A stretch of 34,503 nt of DNA from positions 1-34,503 of the forward strand of contig JBDRMN010000017.1 of the NCBI GenBank assembly GCA_043812055.1, in the 5' to 3' direction. Below are positions 1 to 8,658 of the stretch, one piece after another. The position numbers and the translations under genes were made by a program. The notes beneath the pieces were generated by a model that saw only the letters and a list, made by a program, of their open reading frames with translations, did no database searches and was not told where the DNA came from. Within the stretch, counting starts at the first letter, position 1. Each line of letters starts with the position of its first letter. Source of the stretch: JBDRMN01 sp043812055 (GTDB taxonomy: Bacteria > Patescibacteriota > Gracilibacteria > JAHISY01).

Positions 1-2
1 AA

Positions 3-1208
3 AACCCACAGGCTTTTACCGATGCTATTATTAAATTAATAAGTGATAATGAATTATGTTTACAGATGGGTAAAAACGCTTATTTTCGCACTAGGCATAT
101 GACCTGGGAAAATGTTGCCCATTCCTACATGAAATATTTCTCGCAATTTACGCCAGAGCTAACCTTGGGACAAAGAAAACTTCCACCTATAAAACTTGGA
201 CATTTGGTTAAATTGACTGATAATTTTGGCATTATTCAGTTTGCCAAGCTGATTGAACCGGATTTGTCTTCCGGGTATACCTTAGATGATAATGCCAGAG
301 CCTTAATCGCGGCCGCTCTTCATTATAAAAAATTTGGGACTAAATCTGCGCTAAAACTTGTTTCCATATATCTCAACTTTCTTTATCGGATAGCTAAACC
401 TGATGGTTATTTTGATAATTATGTCAATTCAAACCGCGTTATTGATAAGCAAAGAAACATCCAGGAAAATTCAGAAGACCCTAGTGCCAGGGCTCTATAT
501 GCTCTTGCCTTAGTTTCAATTACCAAACAAATCCCCAAACGTTTTAGAAAAAAAGCCCATTCTCTCTTTGCACAAAGTTTCCAGAAAAACATTATTTTTT
601 CCTCGCCTCGCGCTGTTGCTTTTTATATTAAGGCTCTCCATTGTTTGCTTTCAAAACGGAAAGAACCCAAGACTCTCGCTGTATTAAGGTCATGCTGTGA
701 ACAACTTATGATTTTATATGAGAAGAGTCGATCGTTGGACTGGGAGTGGTTTGAGCATTATTTAACATATTCAAATGCCGTCCTGCCAGAAGCACTCATC
801 CTCGGGTACAAAATAACCGGAGAGAGAAGATATCTCGAAGTGTCTGAAAAAACCCTCAACTTCTTAATTGAACAGACCTTTAAGGACAATGTGTACACTC
901 CTATCGGCCAAAGTGGCTGGTTTCCCAAGGGAGAGACAAGACAGTATTTTGACCAGCAGCCCGAGGACACCACTGCCACCGTAGAAGCTCTCAATGCAAT
1001 GTTCAAGGTAACAAACGGGAAGCATTACAAGGAATTAGCGAACATCGCATTTAACTGGTTTCTAGGGGATAATGTTCTTGGGCAGGTTTTATATGATCGG
1101 ACCACTGGAGGATGTTATGATGGGATTGGGGAAAAATTTATTAATCTCAACCAGGGTGCCGAATCTACAATTTCTTATCTTTTTGCCCGCCTCTCTTTTG
1201 AGGAATAA
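3..1208 (+). CDS. Glycosyltransferase C-terminus fused to alpha/alpha-toroid-like domain (5' partial)
   Basis: The frame is open from the first bases of the window, so the true start lies upstream. An ATG at 66 exists but sits inside conserved sequence and is unlikely to be the start. The first ~45 residues (AFTDAIIKLISDNEL..., then TWENVAHSYMKYF) look like the last helices of a GT-B family 4 glycosyltransferase. From about residue 65 a helical domain of ~330 residues follows, with GYTLDDNARAL, QENSEDPSARALYAL, DWEWFEHYLTYSNA and TGGCYDGI motifs. These resemble the alpha/alpha-toroid glycosidase-like domains sometimes fused to glycosyltransferases. Likely a cytoplasmic sugar-transfer or glycan-processing protein; the substrate is unknown. 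The fusion reading is inferred from sequence style only. Confidence 0.75.
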   Translation, partial: NPQAFTDAIIKLISDNELCLQMGKNAYFRTRHMTWENVAHSYMKYFSQFTPELTLGQRKLPPIKLGHLVKLTDNFGIIQFAKLIEPDLSSGYTLDDNARALIAAALHYKKFGTKSALKLVSIYLNFLYRIAKPDGYFDNYVNSNRVIDKQRNIQENSEDPSARALYALALVSITKQIPKRFRKKAHSLFAQSFQKNIIFSSPRAVAFYIKALHCLLSKRKEPKTLAVLRSCCEQLMILYEKSRSLDWEWFEHYLTYSNAVLPEALILGYKITGERRYLEVSEKTLNFLIEQTFKDNVYTPIGQSGWFPKGETRQYFDQQPEDTTATVEALNAMFKVTNGKHYKELANIAFNWFLGDNVLGQVLYDRTTGGCYDGIGEKFINLNQGAESTISYLFARLSFEE

Positions 1209-1324
1209 ATCTAACACTTATGAAAAATAAAAACATGGAATAACCGGGCTCAAAGATTCATGGATTCTTGAAACGGCCTTTGGCCAGATGCGAGAAAATG
1301 ATATTATTCGTTTTAAAGATGATT

Positions 1325-1669
1325 ATGGACGAATTAAATAAACCATTGGAAAAATTAGATCTGGATTTTATCAGAAAAAATGTAAAAGCTGTCACGTTTG
1401 ATTTGGATGGCGTTTTTGTGACGACCGGCACCTTTTTACGAGAGAGCGTTGGCGGGACGGGGTTAACCATGAGAACGCATAAGTTAAGCAAAGAGATGAT
1501 AGAAATGATCAAAGAGCTTAAAAAATATGTCTGGATTAATTTTTCAAGCGGCCGAGCGCTTCTTTATCTTCAGCATATGCTCGAAAATATTTTATGGGAC
1601 AAGGTTTCACTTATTGCCGAAAATGGAAATTTTATTTTAAGAGACGACAAATATGAGTTAGCCTTATAA
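1325..1669 (+). pseudogene. HAD-family phosphatase, C-terminally truncated
   Basis: The product begins MDELNKPLEKL and carries HAD motif I as FDLDGVF, motif II as FSSGR, and the AENGNFIL segment found in Cof/sugar-phosphatase-type HAD proteins. It stops about 115 residues in, before the motif III lysine and motif IV acidic pair that complete the active site. No continuation is visible in another frame before the ATPase promoter region at about 1688. In-frame alternative starts are TTG 1268, ATG 1298 and ATG 1319; none has a clear ribosome binding site. It follows the glycosyltransferase gene in the same direction, so it may be the remnant of a phosphatase paired with that enzyme. It could be a short functional protein, but a decayed gene is more likely. 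Confidence 0.6.
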
Positions 1670-1687
1670 CGATTTCTACAAAGTCGC

Positions 1688-1716
1688 TTGTGAAATCTAC
1701 TTCAAAAGAATAAAAA
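1688..1716 (+). promoter_or_regulatory. Promoter of the P-type ATPase
   Basis: TTGTGA (1688-1693), a 17-nt spacer, then TAAAAA (1711-1716). Only 8 nt separate the -10 box from the ATG at 1725, so the transcript would be nearly leaderless. Confidence 0.5.
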
Positions 1717-1724
1717 CAATCTGT

Positions 1725-4442
1725 ATGACTACAATCAAGCCTAGTATTAACTTAAATATTAAGACAGCAGACTATCACCATCTACCAATCAAAGAAGTTT
1801 TTAGTAATTTGAAGGCAAACCATTCTGGACTCTCGCAAAAAGAAGCTTCTTTGCGGCTGGATAAGTTCGGTTTTAATAAATTGCCAGAAGCGGCAAAATT
1901 ATCCGCGCTCGCACTTTTTCTGAATCAATTCAAAAATCCGCTCATCTATATTCTTTTTGTTGCCTTAATTATTAGTTTTTCCACAAAACATTTGGTGGAT
2001 GCTTGGATTATTTTGGCAGTCATTCTGGTCAGTAGTGTTGTCGGATTTTTGCAAGAACACAAAGCGAATGAAGCGCTGTCCCGCCTAAAACAAATGGTGA
2101 AACATAAAGCTGAAGTAATTCGAGATAGCAAAGAAATGATCGTGGCTCAAGAAAATATTGTTCCCGGAGATATTATTATTTTGTCTCCCGGAGACAAGGT
2201 TCCGGCTGACGCTCGCTTGATCGAGGCGCATGATCTGGAAGTGATCGAATCCGCTCTCACCGGCGAATCAATGCCTGTAAATAAAAATATTGATCCACTG
2301 CCGCAAAACACTGCGATGGCAGATCGGATAAATATGGTTTATCTGGGAACGGTAATTTCTCGAGGAAAAGCCAAAGCCATCGTGACCGCGACGGGATCAC
2401 AAACGGAAATTGGACACATTGCTACTTTAGTCAAAGAAACAGAAGAAGGCGAAACACCTTTGCAAAAACAGCTCGTTCAATTTGGAAAAATAATTGGAAT
2501 CATCTTGGTTGTTTTAAATGTTTTTATTTTTGGTTTGGGAATACTGACAGGTAAGCCGCTTTTGGAAATGTTTATGACCTCCGTGGCTGTGGTAGTGGCG
2601 GCAGTGCCGGAAGGATTGTTGCCGGCCATGACCGTAATTTTGGCGATTGGTATGCAGCGCCTCGCCAAACAAAAAGGATTGGTAAGAAAAATGCTAGCCG
2701 CAGAAACCTTGGGCTCTGTGTCGGTGATTTGCTCTGACAAAACAGGGACCCTCACTCAAGGCGAAATGAGGGTAGCTGAGATTATTACCGAAACCACCAA
2801 GCTCTCCCATGATGGCGACAAATTTTCGAAAACGATTCAGCCGGATGGCGAAGCCAGCCATATTATTGCCTTGAAAATTGGTCTTTTATGCAATAACGCC
2901 ATTATTGAAAATCCCGAAGACGAACTGCATAAATGGACTATTGTCGGTAATCCAACGGAAAAGGCTTTGCTTTTGGCGGGGCGGGCGGCGGGGTTGAAAA
3001 AAGAAGAACTGGAAAAAGAGGAACCGAGAGTCGCGGAGATTCCTTTTGATTCCGAATATAAATTCATGGCGACCCGACACAAGATCAAAGTGCTTCGTGA
3101 TAAAAAATATGCCGTGTATGTCAAAGGAGCGCCGGAAAAACTTTTGCCTTTAATTTCTTTTGTGGATGTTGAAGGAAAAAAAGAGGCTTTGACCGAAACC
3201 CGAAAAACCGAAATTCAAAAACAATGTGAAGAATTAACAAGCACCGGGCTGCGGGTAATAGCGGTCGCTTATAAATTGGAAGAAAACGATGTTGAATTCA
3301 CCAAGGAAAATCTAAACAATCTGGTTTTTGTCGGGCTAGTTGCGCTCAAAGATCCCTTGAGGTTGGAAGCCAAAGAGACTATCGAGCTTTGCCAAAGCGC
3401 AGGCATCCGCCCAGTCATCATCACAGGTGATCACAAGCTCACTACCACGGCTATCGTGCAAGAATTAGGCCTAAGAGTAGCCCCTGAAAATGTTTTGGAA
3501 GGCACGGATTTAGACAATCTTTCTGATGAAGAATTACAAAAACTGGTTCATAAAATCACTATTTTTGCCCGCGTGGAGCCAAAACATAAAATTCGAATTG
3601 TCACTGCCCTGCAAGCAAACGGCGAAGTTGTCGCCATGACAGGAGATGGAGTCAATGATGCGCCCGCTTTGAAAAAAGCTGATATTGGCATAGCTGTCGG
3701 CTCTGGAACTGATGTGGCTAAGGAAACTGCTGATCTGGTTTTATTAGATGATAACTTTAAAACTATCGTCGAAGCCGTCAGGACGGGTCGGGGGACTTTT
3801 GATAATGTCAGAAAAGTCATCCTCTATCTCTTGTCGAACTCTTTTACAGAAGTGATTTTAATAAGTTTTGCCATTATTTTCAGTATGCCATTGCCTCTTT
3901 TGCCTGCCCAAATATTATGGATCAAAATGATTGAAGATTCGGTTCCCTCTATGGCTTTGGCGTTTGAGCCTATAAATAAAAATATCATGTCGAGACCGCC
4001 AAGAAACCCCAAGGAGCCGATTCTAAACGCAAACATCAAGCGCTTATTGATGTTGTTTGTCGCTATTTCCGATGTCACGCTATTTCTGATATTTTATTAT
4101 TTTTGGAAAAGCTCGGGCGATATAGCGTACGCTCAAACCATTGCGTTTGTTGGTTTAGGGATCGCTTCTCGTTTCTATATTTTCTCTATTCGTGGTTTGA
4201 CTGAGTCTATTTTTTCCTACAATCCCTTTCAAAATAAATTAGTTAATTTTTCTACCATATTTGGTTTTGCAATGATTTTAGTAGCAATCTACGTGCCCTT
4301 CTTTAATAGAATTTTGCACACGGTTCCATTAGGATTGAAGGAATGGCTTGTACTAGGAGCTTATGCTGCGTTGAGTATTGTGGTCTATGAGATAGGAAAG
4401 AGATTTTTTATATGCAACCCTAAGCTGAAAATTAAACAATGA
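1725..4442 (+). CDS. Cation-translocating P-type ATPase (P2-like)
   Basis: A 905-residue integral membrane pump that uses ATP through a phospho-aspartate intermediate. Visible in order: N-terminal cation-ATPase domain, first transmembrane pair (~70-115), actuator domain with TGES (179-182), M4 motif VPEGLLPA, phosphorylation motif DKTGTLT (D338), nucleotide-binding domain with KGAPE, hinge TGDGVNDAP, and a C-terminal block of about six membrane segments. The full length and all catalytic motifs suggest an active enzyme. The layout matches Ca2+/Na+/K+-type P2 ATPases rather than heavy-metal pumps (no CPC motif, no N-terminal metal-binding domain); the ion cannot be read with confidence. It has its own promoter at 1688-1716 and appears monocistronic. 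Confidence 0.93.
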   Translation: MTTIKPSINLNIKTADYHHLPIKEVFSNLKANHSGLSQKEASLRLDKFGFNKLPEAAKLSALALFLNQFKNPLIYILFVALIISFSTKHLVDAWIILAVILVSSVVGFLQEHKANEALSRLKQMVKHKAEVIRDSKEMIVAQENIVPGDIIILSPGDKVPADARLIEAHDLEVIESALTGESMPVNKNIDPLPQNTAMADRINMVYLGTVISRGKAKAIVTATGSQTEIGHIATLVKETEEGETPLQKQLVQFGKIIGIILVVLNVFIFGLGILTGKPLLEMFMTSVAVVVAAVPEGLLPAMTVILAIGMQRLAKQKGLVRKMLAAETLGSVSVICSDKTGTLTQGEMRVAEIITETTKLSHDGDKFSKTIQPDGEASHIIALKIGLLCNNAIIENPEDELHKWTIVGNPTEKALLLAGRAAGLKKEELEKEEPRVAEIPFDSEYKFMATRHKIKVLRDKKYAVYVKGAPEKLLPLISFVDVEGKKEALTETRKTEIQKQCEELTSTGLRVIAVAYKLEENDVEFTKENLNNLVFVGLVALKDPLRLEAKETIELCQSAGIRPVIITGDHKLTTTAIVQELGLRVAPENVLEGTDLDNLSDEELQKLVHKITIFARVEPKHKIRIVTALQANGEVVAMTGDGVNDAPALKKADIGIAVGSGTDVAKETADLVLLDDNFKTIVEAVRTGRGTFDNVRKVILYLLSNSFTEVILISFAIIFSMPLPLLPAQILWIKMIEDSVPSMALAFEPINKNIMSRPPRNPKEPILNANIKRLLMLFVAISDVTLFLIFYYFWKSSGDIAYAQTIAFVGLGIASRFYIFSIRGLTESIFSYNPFQNKLVNFSTIFGFAMILVAIYVPFFNRILHTVPLGLKEWLVLGAYAALSIVVYEIGKRFFICNPKLKIKQ

Positions 4443-4467
4443 ACCACCTAGACTCACCTTTTACAGT

Positions 4468-4660
4468 GTCTCATTTGTCTCATTTCTAGGCGACCCACTT
4501 GCCTGCCTGCCGGCAGGCGGGCCTTCTGGCGGTTTCGGAGAGAATTCCCCGAAGTCCTCCGTAGCTTGAGCCAAGCCCCGAGCCGAAGGGGACAAAGTCC
4601 GCCCTTTGGGTCTTCCCTTGGGGAAAGGGGCCACGCAGTGGCGGCGGGGTTGTTTCATTT
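4468..4660. repeat. Dispersed repeat element, copy 1
   Basis: Starts GTCTCATTT and ends near GGCGGCGGGGTTGTTTCATTT-type sequence. It shares long blocks with 11219-11355: the palindrome GCCTGCCGGCAGGC (4505-4518), CCCCGAAGTCCTCCGTAGC, and GGGGCCACGCAGTGGCGGCG. Compared with copy 2 it has about 45 extra bp around 4580-4625. The apparent short frames through it are GC-rich repeat translation, not genes. Confidence 0.8.
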
Positions 4661-4734
4661 GTACCGGCAGATGTTTTTTCCAACCCCGCACAATATTCGC
4701 AGAAGGTGATCACGTCGGATCACGCCCTGAAGCT

Positions 4735-4850
4735 CCCTGGGTTTACGCCCAGGGGTTCTAATAATTTCTTTCGAGAACGAAAGTCCGCCGTAGCGGAATG
4801 CTCTGCATCCCTCAGGCTTACGCCCGGGGATTTACGCGAAGGCGGATTAA
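4735..4850. repeat. Hairpin-rich palindromic repeat block
   Basis: Contains CCCTGGG-TTTACG-CCCAGGG (4735-4754), CTTTCG-agaa-CGAAAG just downstream, and an outer TCCGCC ... GGCGGA pair (from about 4782 to the end of the block) enclosing GTAGCGGAATGC and CCTCAGGCTTACGCC. The TCCGCC/GGCGGA core recurs at about 26818 and 31180. Together with copy 1 of the dispersed repeat it fills the 500-bp gap between the ATPase and the ATP-grasp cluster. No gene is supported here. Confidence 0.6.
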
Positions 4851-4941
4851 ATAAAATTGATTTTCTAAGAAAAAAGAGGAGAATTCAGCCGATCTAAAAA
4901 TCATATTTCGTTTAATGAGAAGGCAATCACATCCTTCAAAC

Positions 4942-7326
4942 ATGAAGGATCAAACCATCTTGATAATCCACACCTGCTCTCCTAAAGAGAAATTTATCTT
5001 CCAGCGCCTCAGGCAACTGGGACTGAAGATCATTTGCTTAAATAAAAATAAAAACTGGGTTCAGCCGTATGTCGATGAATGGATTTTGGCAGATACCAAT
5101 AATTTTCAGGAATCGATTGACAGCATTCAGAGCTTTTTGAACAAGCATCCCAAGATTAAAATCGATGGAGCGCTGACTTTTTGGGAAGAGAGCACACTGC
5201 TCGCTTCGAAGATTACGGATCATTTTAAGCTCACTGGTATTCCTTACAGTATTACTAAAAAAGTTCGCAATAAATATTTGTTTCGAGAGTTTTGTGAGAA
5301 AAATGGCTTGCCGGCACCAAAATACGCGACACTAAAAAAAGAAGAAGATATTCCAAAAGTTTTAGACAAGCTTAAATTTCCGCTTGTGCTGAAGCCGATC
5401 TACGGTTCAGCCAGCGCTTTCGTAGTCAAAGTTGAGTCTAAAAAGGAAATGCTGGAGACTTATCGCTATATCCAAAATAACATCAGCTCACATCCGGACT
5501 CAGCCGAGTGGTTAAATTTCGAGATTCTAGTGGAAGAATATATCGACGGTCACGAGGTTGATGTCGACATAATTTTGCAAAACGGAAAGATTAAACTTCA
5601 TTCCATCACAGATAATTACCAAACAAATGAACCGTTTTTTATCGAAACAGGCGGGGCGATTCCTTCCAGTTTGCCGAAAAAGGAGCAAGAAAATTTAATC
5701 GAATTAGCCGAAGAAACCCTGGAGAAACTCGGGATCCAAAATGGAGTTATTCACTTCGAAGCCAAAACTGGAGGGAGTGGGGCCGTACCGATTGAAGTTA
5801 ATTTACGTATGGGAGGAGACGATGTCTTTGCTTTTGTAAAAGGGGTCTGGGGTGTGGATTTGATCGAGAATGCAGTGAAGGTAGCTACGAACATTTACAT
5901 TCCCAAAATCCATGAAGCCGACCCAAAAAAATACATTATCGGCAAATATTTTTTATCAGACCATTCGGGGATACTCACCAACCTGGAAATCAAAAACACG
6001 CTCAAAAGTGACAAGAATTTAGAAGGTGTTCATTTTTTCAAAAAAATCGGAGATCCGGTTTTGGTTCCTCCGGAAGGCTACGAATATTTGGGCTGGATGA
6101 ATGTTTCCGGTAACAACACGCTAAAAGCGAAAGACAATCTTAGTCGATTGGAAAAATCGGTGAGCTATGAGGTCGCTAAATTTGACCAGCATTCTTCGCT
6201 CGGTAAAACCATTCGCAAACGCAGTCTTTCTTTCGCAGCGCTTAATAAGGATTTACTAATCCGTAAAACCAAGCTGCAAAAAATCAAAAAGCTTTCTCTG
6301 GAAAACCAGCGCAGCCTCCATGTTGGAGTTATCGGCAACGACTATCAGGATTTGGAAAAAGATTTGGCCTTGGGTTTGACTTCCGGTAAAGATATTGAAA
6401 AGACACTGAAAGGGCGAGGCTACAAAGTCAGCTTTTTCGATTTCAATAATTTCAATAAAGCTTTTCACGATCTGCAAAAAAGCGACGTGGATTTAGTCTT
6501 CAACGTTTGCGAACGAATCAATAATTCCACGCTTTTGGAGCCTCACGCAGCTGCCTTACTCGATATTTTGCAGATTTCTTACACGGGTTCCAGCCCTCAC
6601 ACACTTTCGCTTTGTGTCGATAAAATTCGGGTAAAAAAATTATTGAGCTACCATGGTATTCCGACACCGAAGTGGGATTACGCTTACACTCTCGCAGACG
6701 AGATCAATCCAAATCTGCAGTATCCTCTCATCGTCAAACCTTCCAACCGGGATAATTCTTTTGGGATTGATAATAGCTCAATCGTCACCGACAAAAAACA
6801 ACTCCTCAGGCAACTGGAACGAGTGACCCAAAAACTAAATTGTCCGGCATTGGTAGAGGAATATATCGATGGCGAGGAATACGAGGTTTGCATCGTAGGA
6901 AATGAAAATGATGACTTAAGGGTGTTGCCACTTTTACGTTCTATTTTTTCGGAACTTCCCGAGAAGTATTGGCATATTTACGCCCTCGATGCGAAATTGG
7001 GAAAAAAGCCCTACGATAAAATCATTGTCCAGGCTCCACCGAAAAATATTTCCAAAAAGCTGGAAAAGCTGATTACGGAGATTGCTCTGGATACTTACAG
7101 TATTCTTGATTGTCAGGATTACGGCCATGTGGAGATCCGCCTGGATCGGAATAATAATCCGTATGTTTTGGAGCTCAACCCGAATCCTTCAATTAATCAA
7201 AATGACGTCTTGCCCCGCGTAGCTAAATTGACCGGTTTTGATTATGGTGATTTTTTGGAGGAGATTATCGGAGCTTGTATTAATAAATATAAAAATCGTA
7301 AAAATTCTCAGTTGAGCATTGTTTGA
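4942..7326 (+). CDS. Tandem ATP-grasp ligase (PurK/CarB-like half + D-Ala-D-Ala-ligase-like half)
   Basis: About 794 residues holding two complete ATP-grasp modules. The first half has a pre-ATP-grasp fold (DQTILIIHTC), the central lysine strand LKFPLVLKPIYGSAS, the clamp VEEYIDGHEVDVDI, and metal ligands in VIHFEAK...IEVNLRMGG. The second half (from about residue 450) starts HVGVIGNDY and follows the D-alanine-D-alanine ligase pattern: LVFNVCE, YTGSSPHTLSLCVDK, PLIVKPSNRDNSFG, VEEYIDGEEYEV, GHVEIRLDRNNNPYVLELNPNPS. ATP-grasp enzymes make acyl-phosphates and join a carboxylate to an amine or thiol, so a two-step or bifunctional ligase is inferred; the substrates are unknown. The start at ATG 4942 lies just before the first beta strand; ATG 4915 is an alternative. 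First gene of a four-gene cluster, 9 nt before the next. Confidence 0.85.
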   Translation: MKDQTILIIHTCSPKEKFIFQRLRQLGLKIICLNKNKNWVQPYVDEWILADTNNFQESIDSIQSFLNKHPKIKIDGALTFWEESTLLASKITDHFKLTGIPYSITKKVRNKYLFREFCEKNGLPAPKYATLKKEEDIPKVLDKLKFPLVLKPIYGSASAFVVKVESKKEMLETYRYIQNNISSHPDSAEWLNFEILVEEYIDGHEVDVDIILQNGKIKLHSITDNYQTNEPFFIETGGAIPSSLPKKEQENLIELAEETLEKLGIQNGVIHFEAKTGGSGAVPIEVNLRMGGDDVFAFVKGVWGVDLIENAVKVATNIYIPKIHEADPKKYIIGKYFLSDHSGILTNLEIKNTLKSDKNLEGVHFFKKIGDPVLVPPEGYEYLGWMNVSGNNTLKAKDNLSRLEKSVSYEVAKFDQHSSLGKTIRKRSLSFAALNKDLLIRKTKLQKIKKLSLENQRSLHVGVIGNDYQDLEKDLALGLTSGKDIEKTLKGRGYKVSFFDFNNFNKAFHDLQKSDVDLVFNVCERINNSTLLEPHAAALLDILQISYTGSSPHTLSLCVDKIRVKKLLSYHGIPTPKWDYAYTLADEINPNLQYPLIVKPSNRDNSFGIDNSSIVTDKKQLLRQLERVTQKLNCPALVEEYIDGEEYEVCIVGNENDDLRVLPLLRSIFSELPEKYWHIYALDAKLGKKPYDKIIVQAPPKNISKKLEKLITEIALDTYSILDCQDYGHVEIRLDRNNNPYVLELNPNPSINQNDVLPRVAKLTGFDYGDFLEEIIGACINKYKNRKNSQLSIV

Positions 7327-7335
7327 CCAGATGGG

Positions 7336-8658
7336 ATGCAAATAAATAATTTTTGCGTTGGCGTACTGCCAAAAGGTTTGGATGATTTAATCCAGGCTTT
7401 AGTTTTCTCCCAAAAGCAGGTTTTTTACTTTACGGAAGAGGGATCACCAGAGGCGCAGTGGATTTCTGAGTTTCTATCACGAAAGCAGATTTTGTATTAT
7501 CATTTTTCGACTAGACGCAAAAATTTTGACAAGCACAGCTTGGAAAATATTTTGAAATATTCAGATTTAACCCAATTACTCAAAAAGCGGAGGATAAAAT
7601 ATCTGGTTTTTTCCAATGCTTTGAGCAATTTTCTTGAAAAATGGAGCAAGGCCAATAAGCTTAAAATTATTGCTTCGCCCTATCATTTTCAAAAAAGCTT
7701 CGAAAACAAAATTTACTTTGATGCGTTCTTAGAACGCAATGGAATTCCAAAGCCTAAAAGCTGCACCTACAACCACTCCAAAAACAGCAAAATATTTTCT
7801 GACAAAATGGTCCTCCAAAAGGCCGGCTCCTGGGGCGCAGAAGGAACCTTTTTTTTGAAAAATAAAAATGATCTGAAAAAACTACTTACTAAAAACAAAA
7901 TCCGCAGGAATGAGAATTGCCTCTTACGCGAACATATTTCCGGTAAATCTTACGGTATTACTGTTTTTATCAGCCCCAAAATAATCGCTATCTCCTCGCT
8001 GCGTGAACAGCACTTCTATGAATGCGATCAGTCTTGCGAGCAAAATTTTGCCGGCATCCAGTGGGTAGCCGGCAAAAATATTTCTGCACAATTGATGCTA
8101 AATATTAACCAAGTTTTCGCGCGCTTGGGTGAATTATTTCATCAAGAAAAATTTCTAGGCTACGCCAATTTTGACTTCATCATAGATCGACAAAATAAAA
8201 TTTACCTGATTGAATGTAATCCGCGCTTTGCTGCCAGCAGCCTGCAACTTTTGCGATTCCCAAGACTAATTTCCGACATTCAAACCGAAAAATTGTTCAT
8301 CAATGATTTTATTGAAAAAAGTGATTTTGCCAAACCAAAAGTCTATTTGGCAGACAGCCAGAACGATTTCGAAGGAGCCAATCTGCAAATCAAGGTCGCG
8401 CCAAAAACAAAAATCGTGAAAGATTATCGCAATGGACTGTATGAGTATAAAAATGGTCGAGCAATTTACAAAGATCCAGATATCAGAAAATTTTCACAAC
8501 AAGGAAAAGAACTTATTTTTCATTCCAACACGAGTTTGGGCAGGTTTTATCCTGAAACATTGGATGCAGCCAATGTAATTACCAACTTCCCACTCTTCGG
8601 CAAAGGTGGACAGCTGAATAAACTTGGGAGGAAAATTATCGAAACCTTTTCTTATTAA
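7336..8658 (+). CDS. ATP-grasp domain protein
   Basis: 440 residues. The N-terminal ~130 residues are a divergent pre-ATP-grasp region (ending in FENKIYFDAFLERNGIPKPKS). The ATP-grasp core follows: MVLQKAGSWGAEGTFFLK (nucleotide-binding strand and glycine-rich loop), LLREHISGKSYGITVFI (clamp), and FDFIIDRQNKIYLIECNPR, which carries the Glu and Asn metal ligands. The C-terminal ~110 residues have no recognised fold, although KVYLADS and YRNGLYEYKNGRAIYKDPD resemble the C-terminal subdomain of carboxylate-amine ligases. It starts 9 nt after the double ligase, and its TAA overlaps the next ATG by one base (TAATG at 8656-8660), so translation is probably coupled. A ligase role in the same pathway is inferred. 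Confidence 0.85.
   Translation: MQINNFCVGVLPKGLDDLIQALVFSQKQVFYFTEEGSPEAQWISEFLSRKQILYYHFSTRRKNFDKHSLENILKYSDLTQLLKKRRIKYLVFSNALSNFLEKWSKANKLKIIASPYHFQKSFENKIYFDAFLERNGIPKPKSCTYNHSKNSKIFSDKMVLQKAGSWGAEGTFFLKNKNDLKKLLTKNKIRRNENCLLREHISGKSYGITVFISPKIIAISSLREQHFYECDQSCEQNFAGIQWVAGKNISAQLMLNINQVFARLGELFHQEKFLGYANFDFIIDRQNKIYLIECNPRFAASSLQLLRFPRLISDIQTEKLFINDFIEKSDFAKPKVYLADSQNDFEGANLQIKVAPKTKIVKDYRNGLYEYKNGRAIYKDPDIRKFSQQGKELIFHSNTSLGRFYPETLDAANVITNFPLFGKGGQLNKLGRKIIETFSY

Noticed and set aside
4706..4897. A 63-codon plus-strand frame (and minus frames 4461-4713) in the repeat block
   Set aside because: The sequence is palindromic repeat DNA; the translations are Pro/Arg/Gly-rich artefacts with no promoter or domain.
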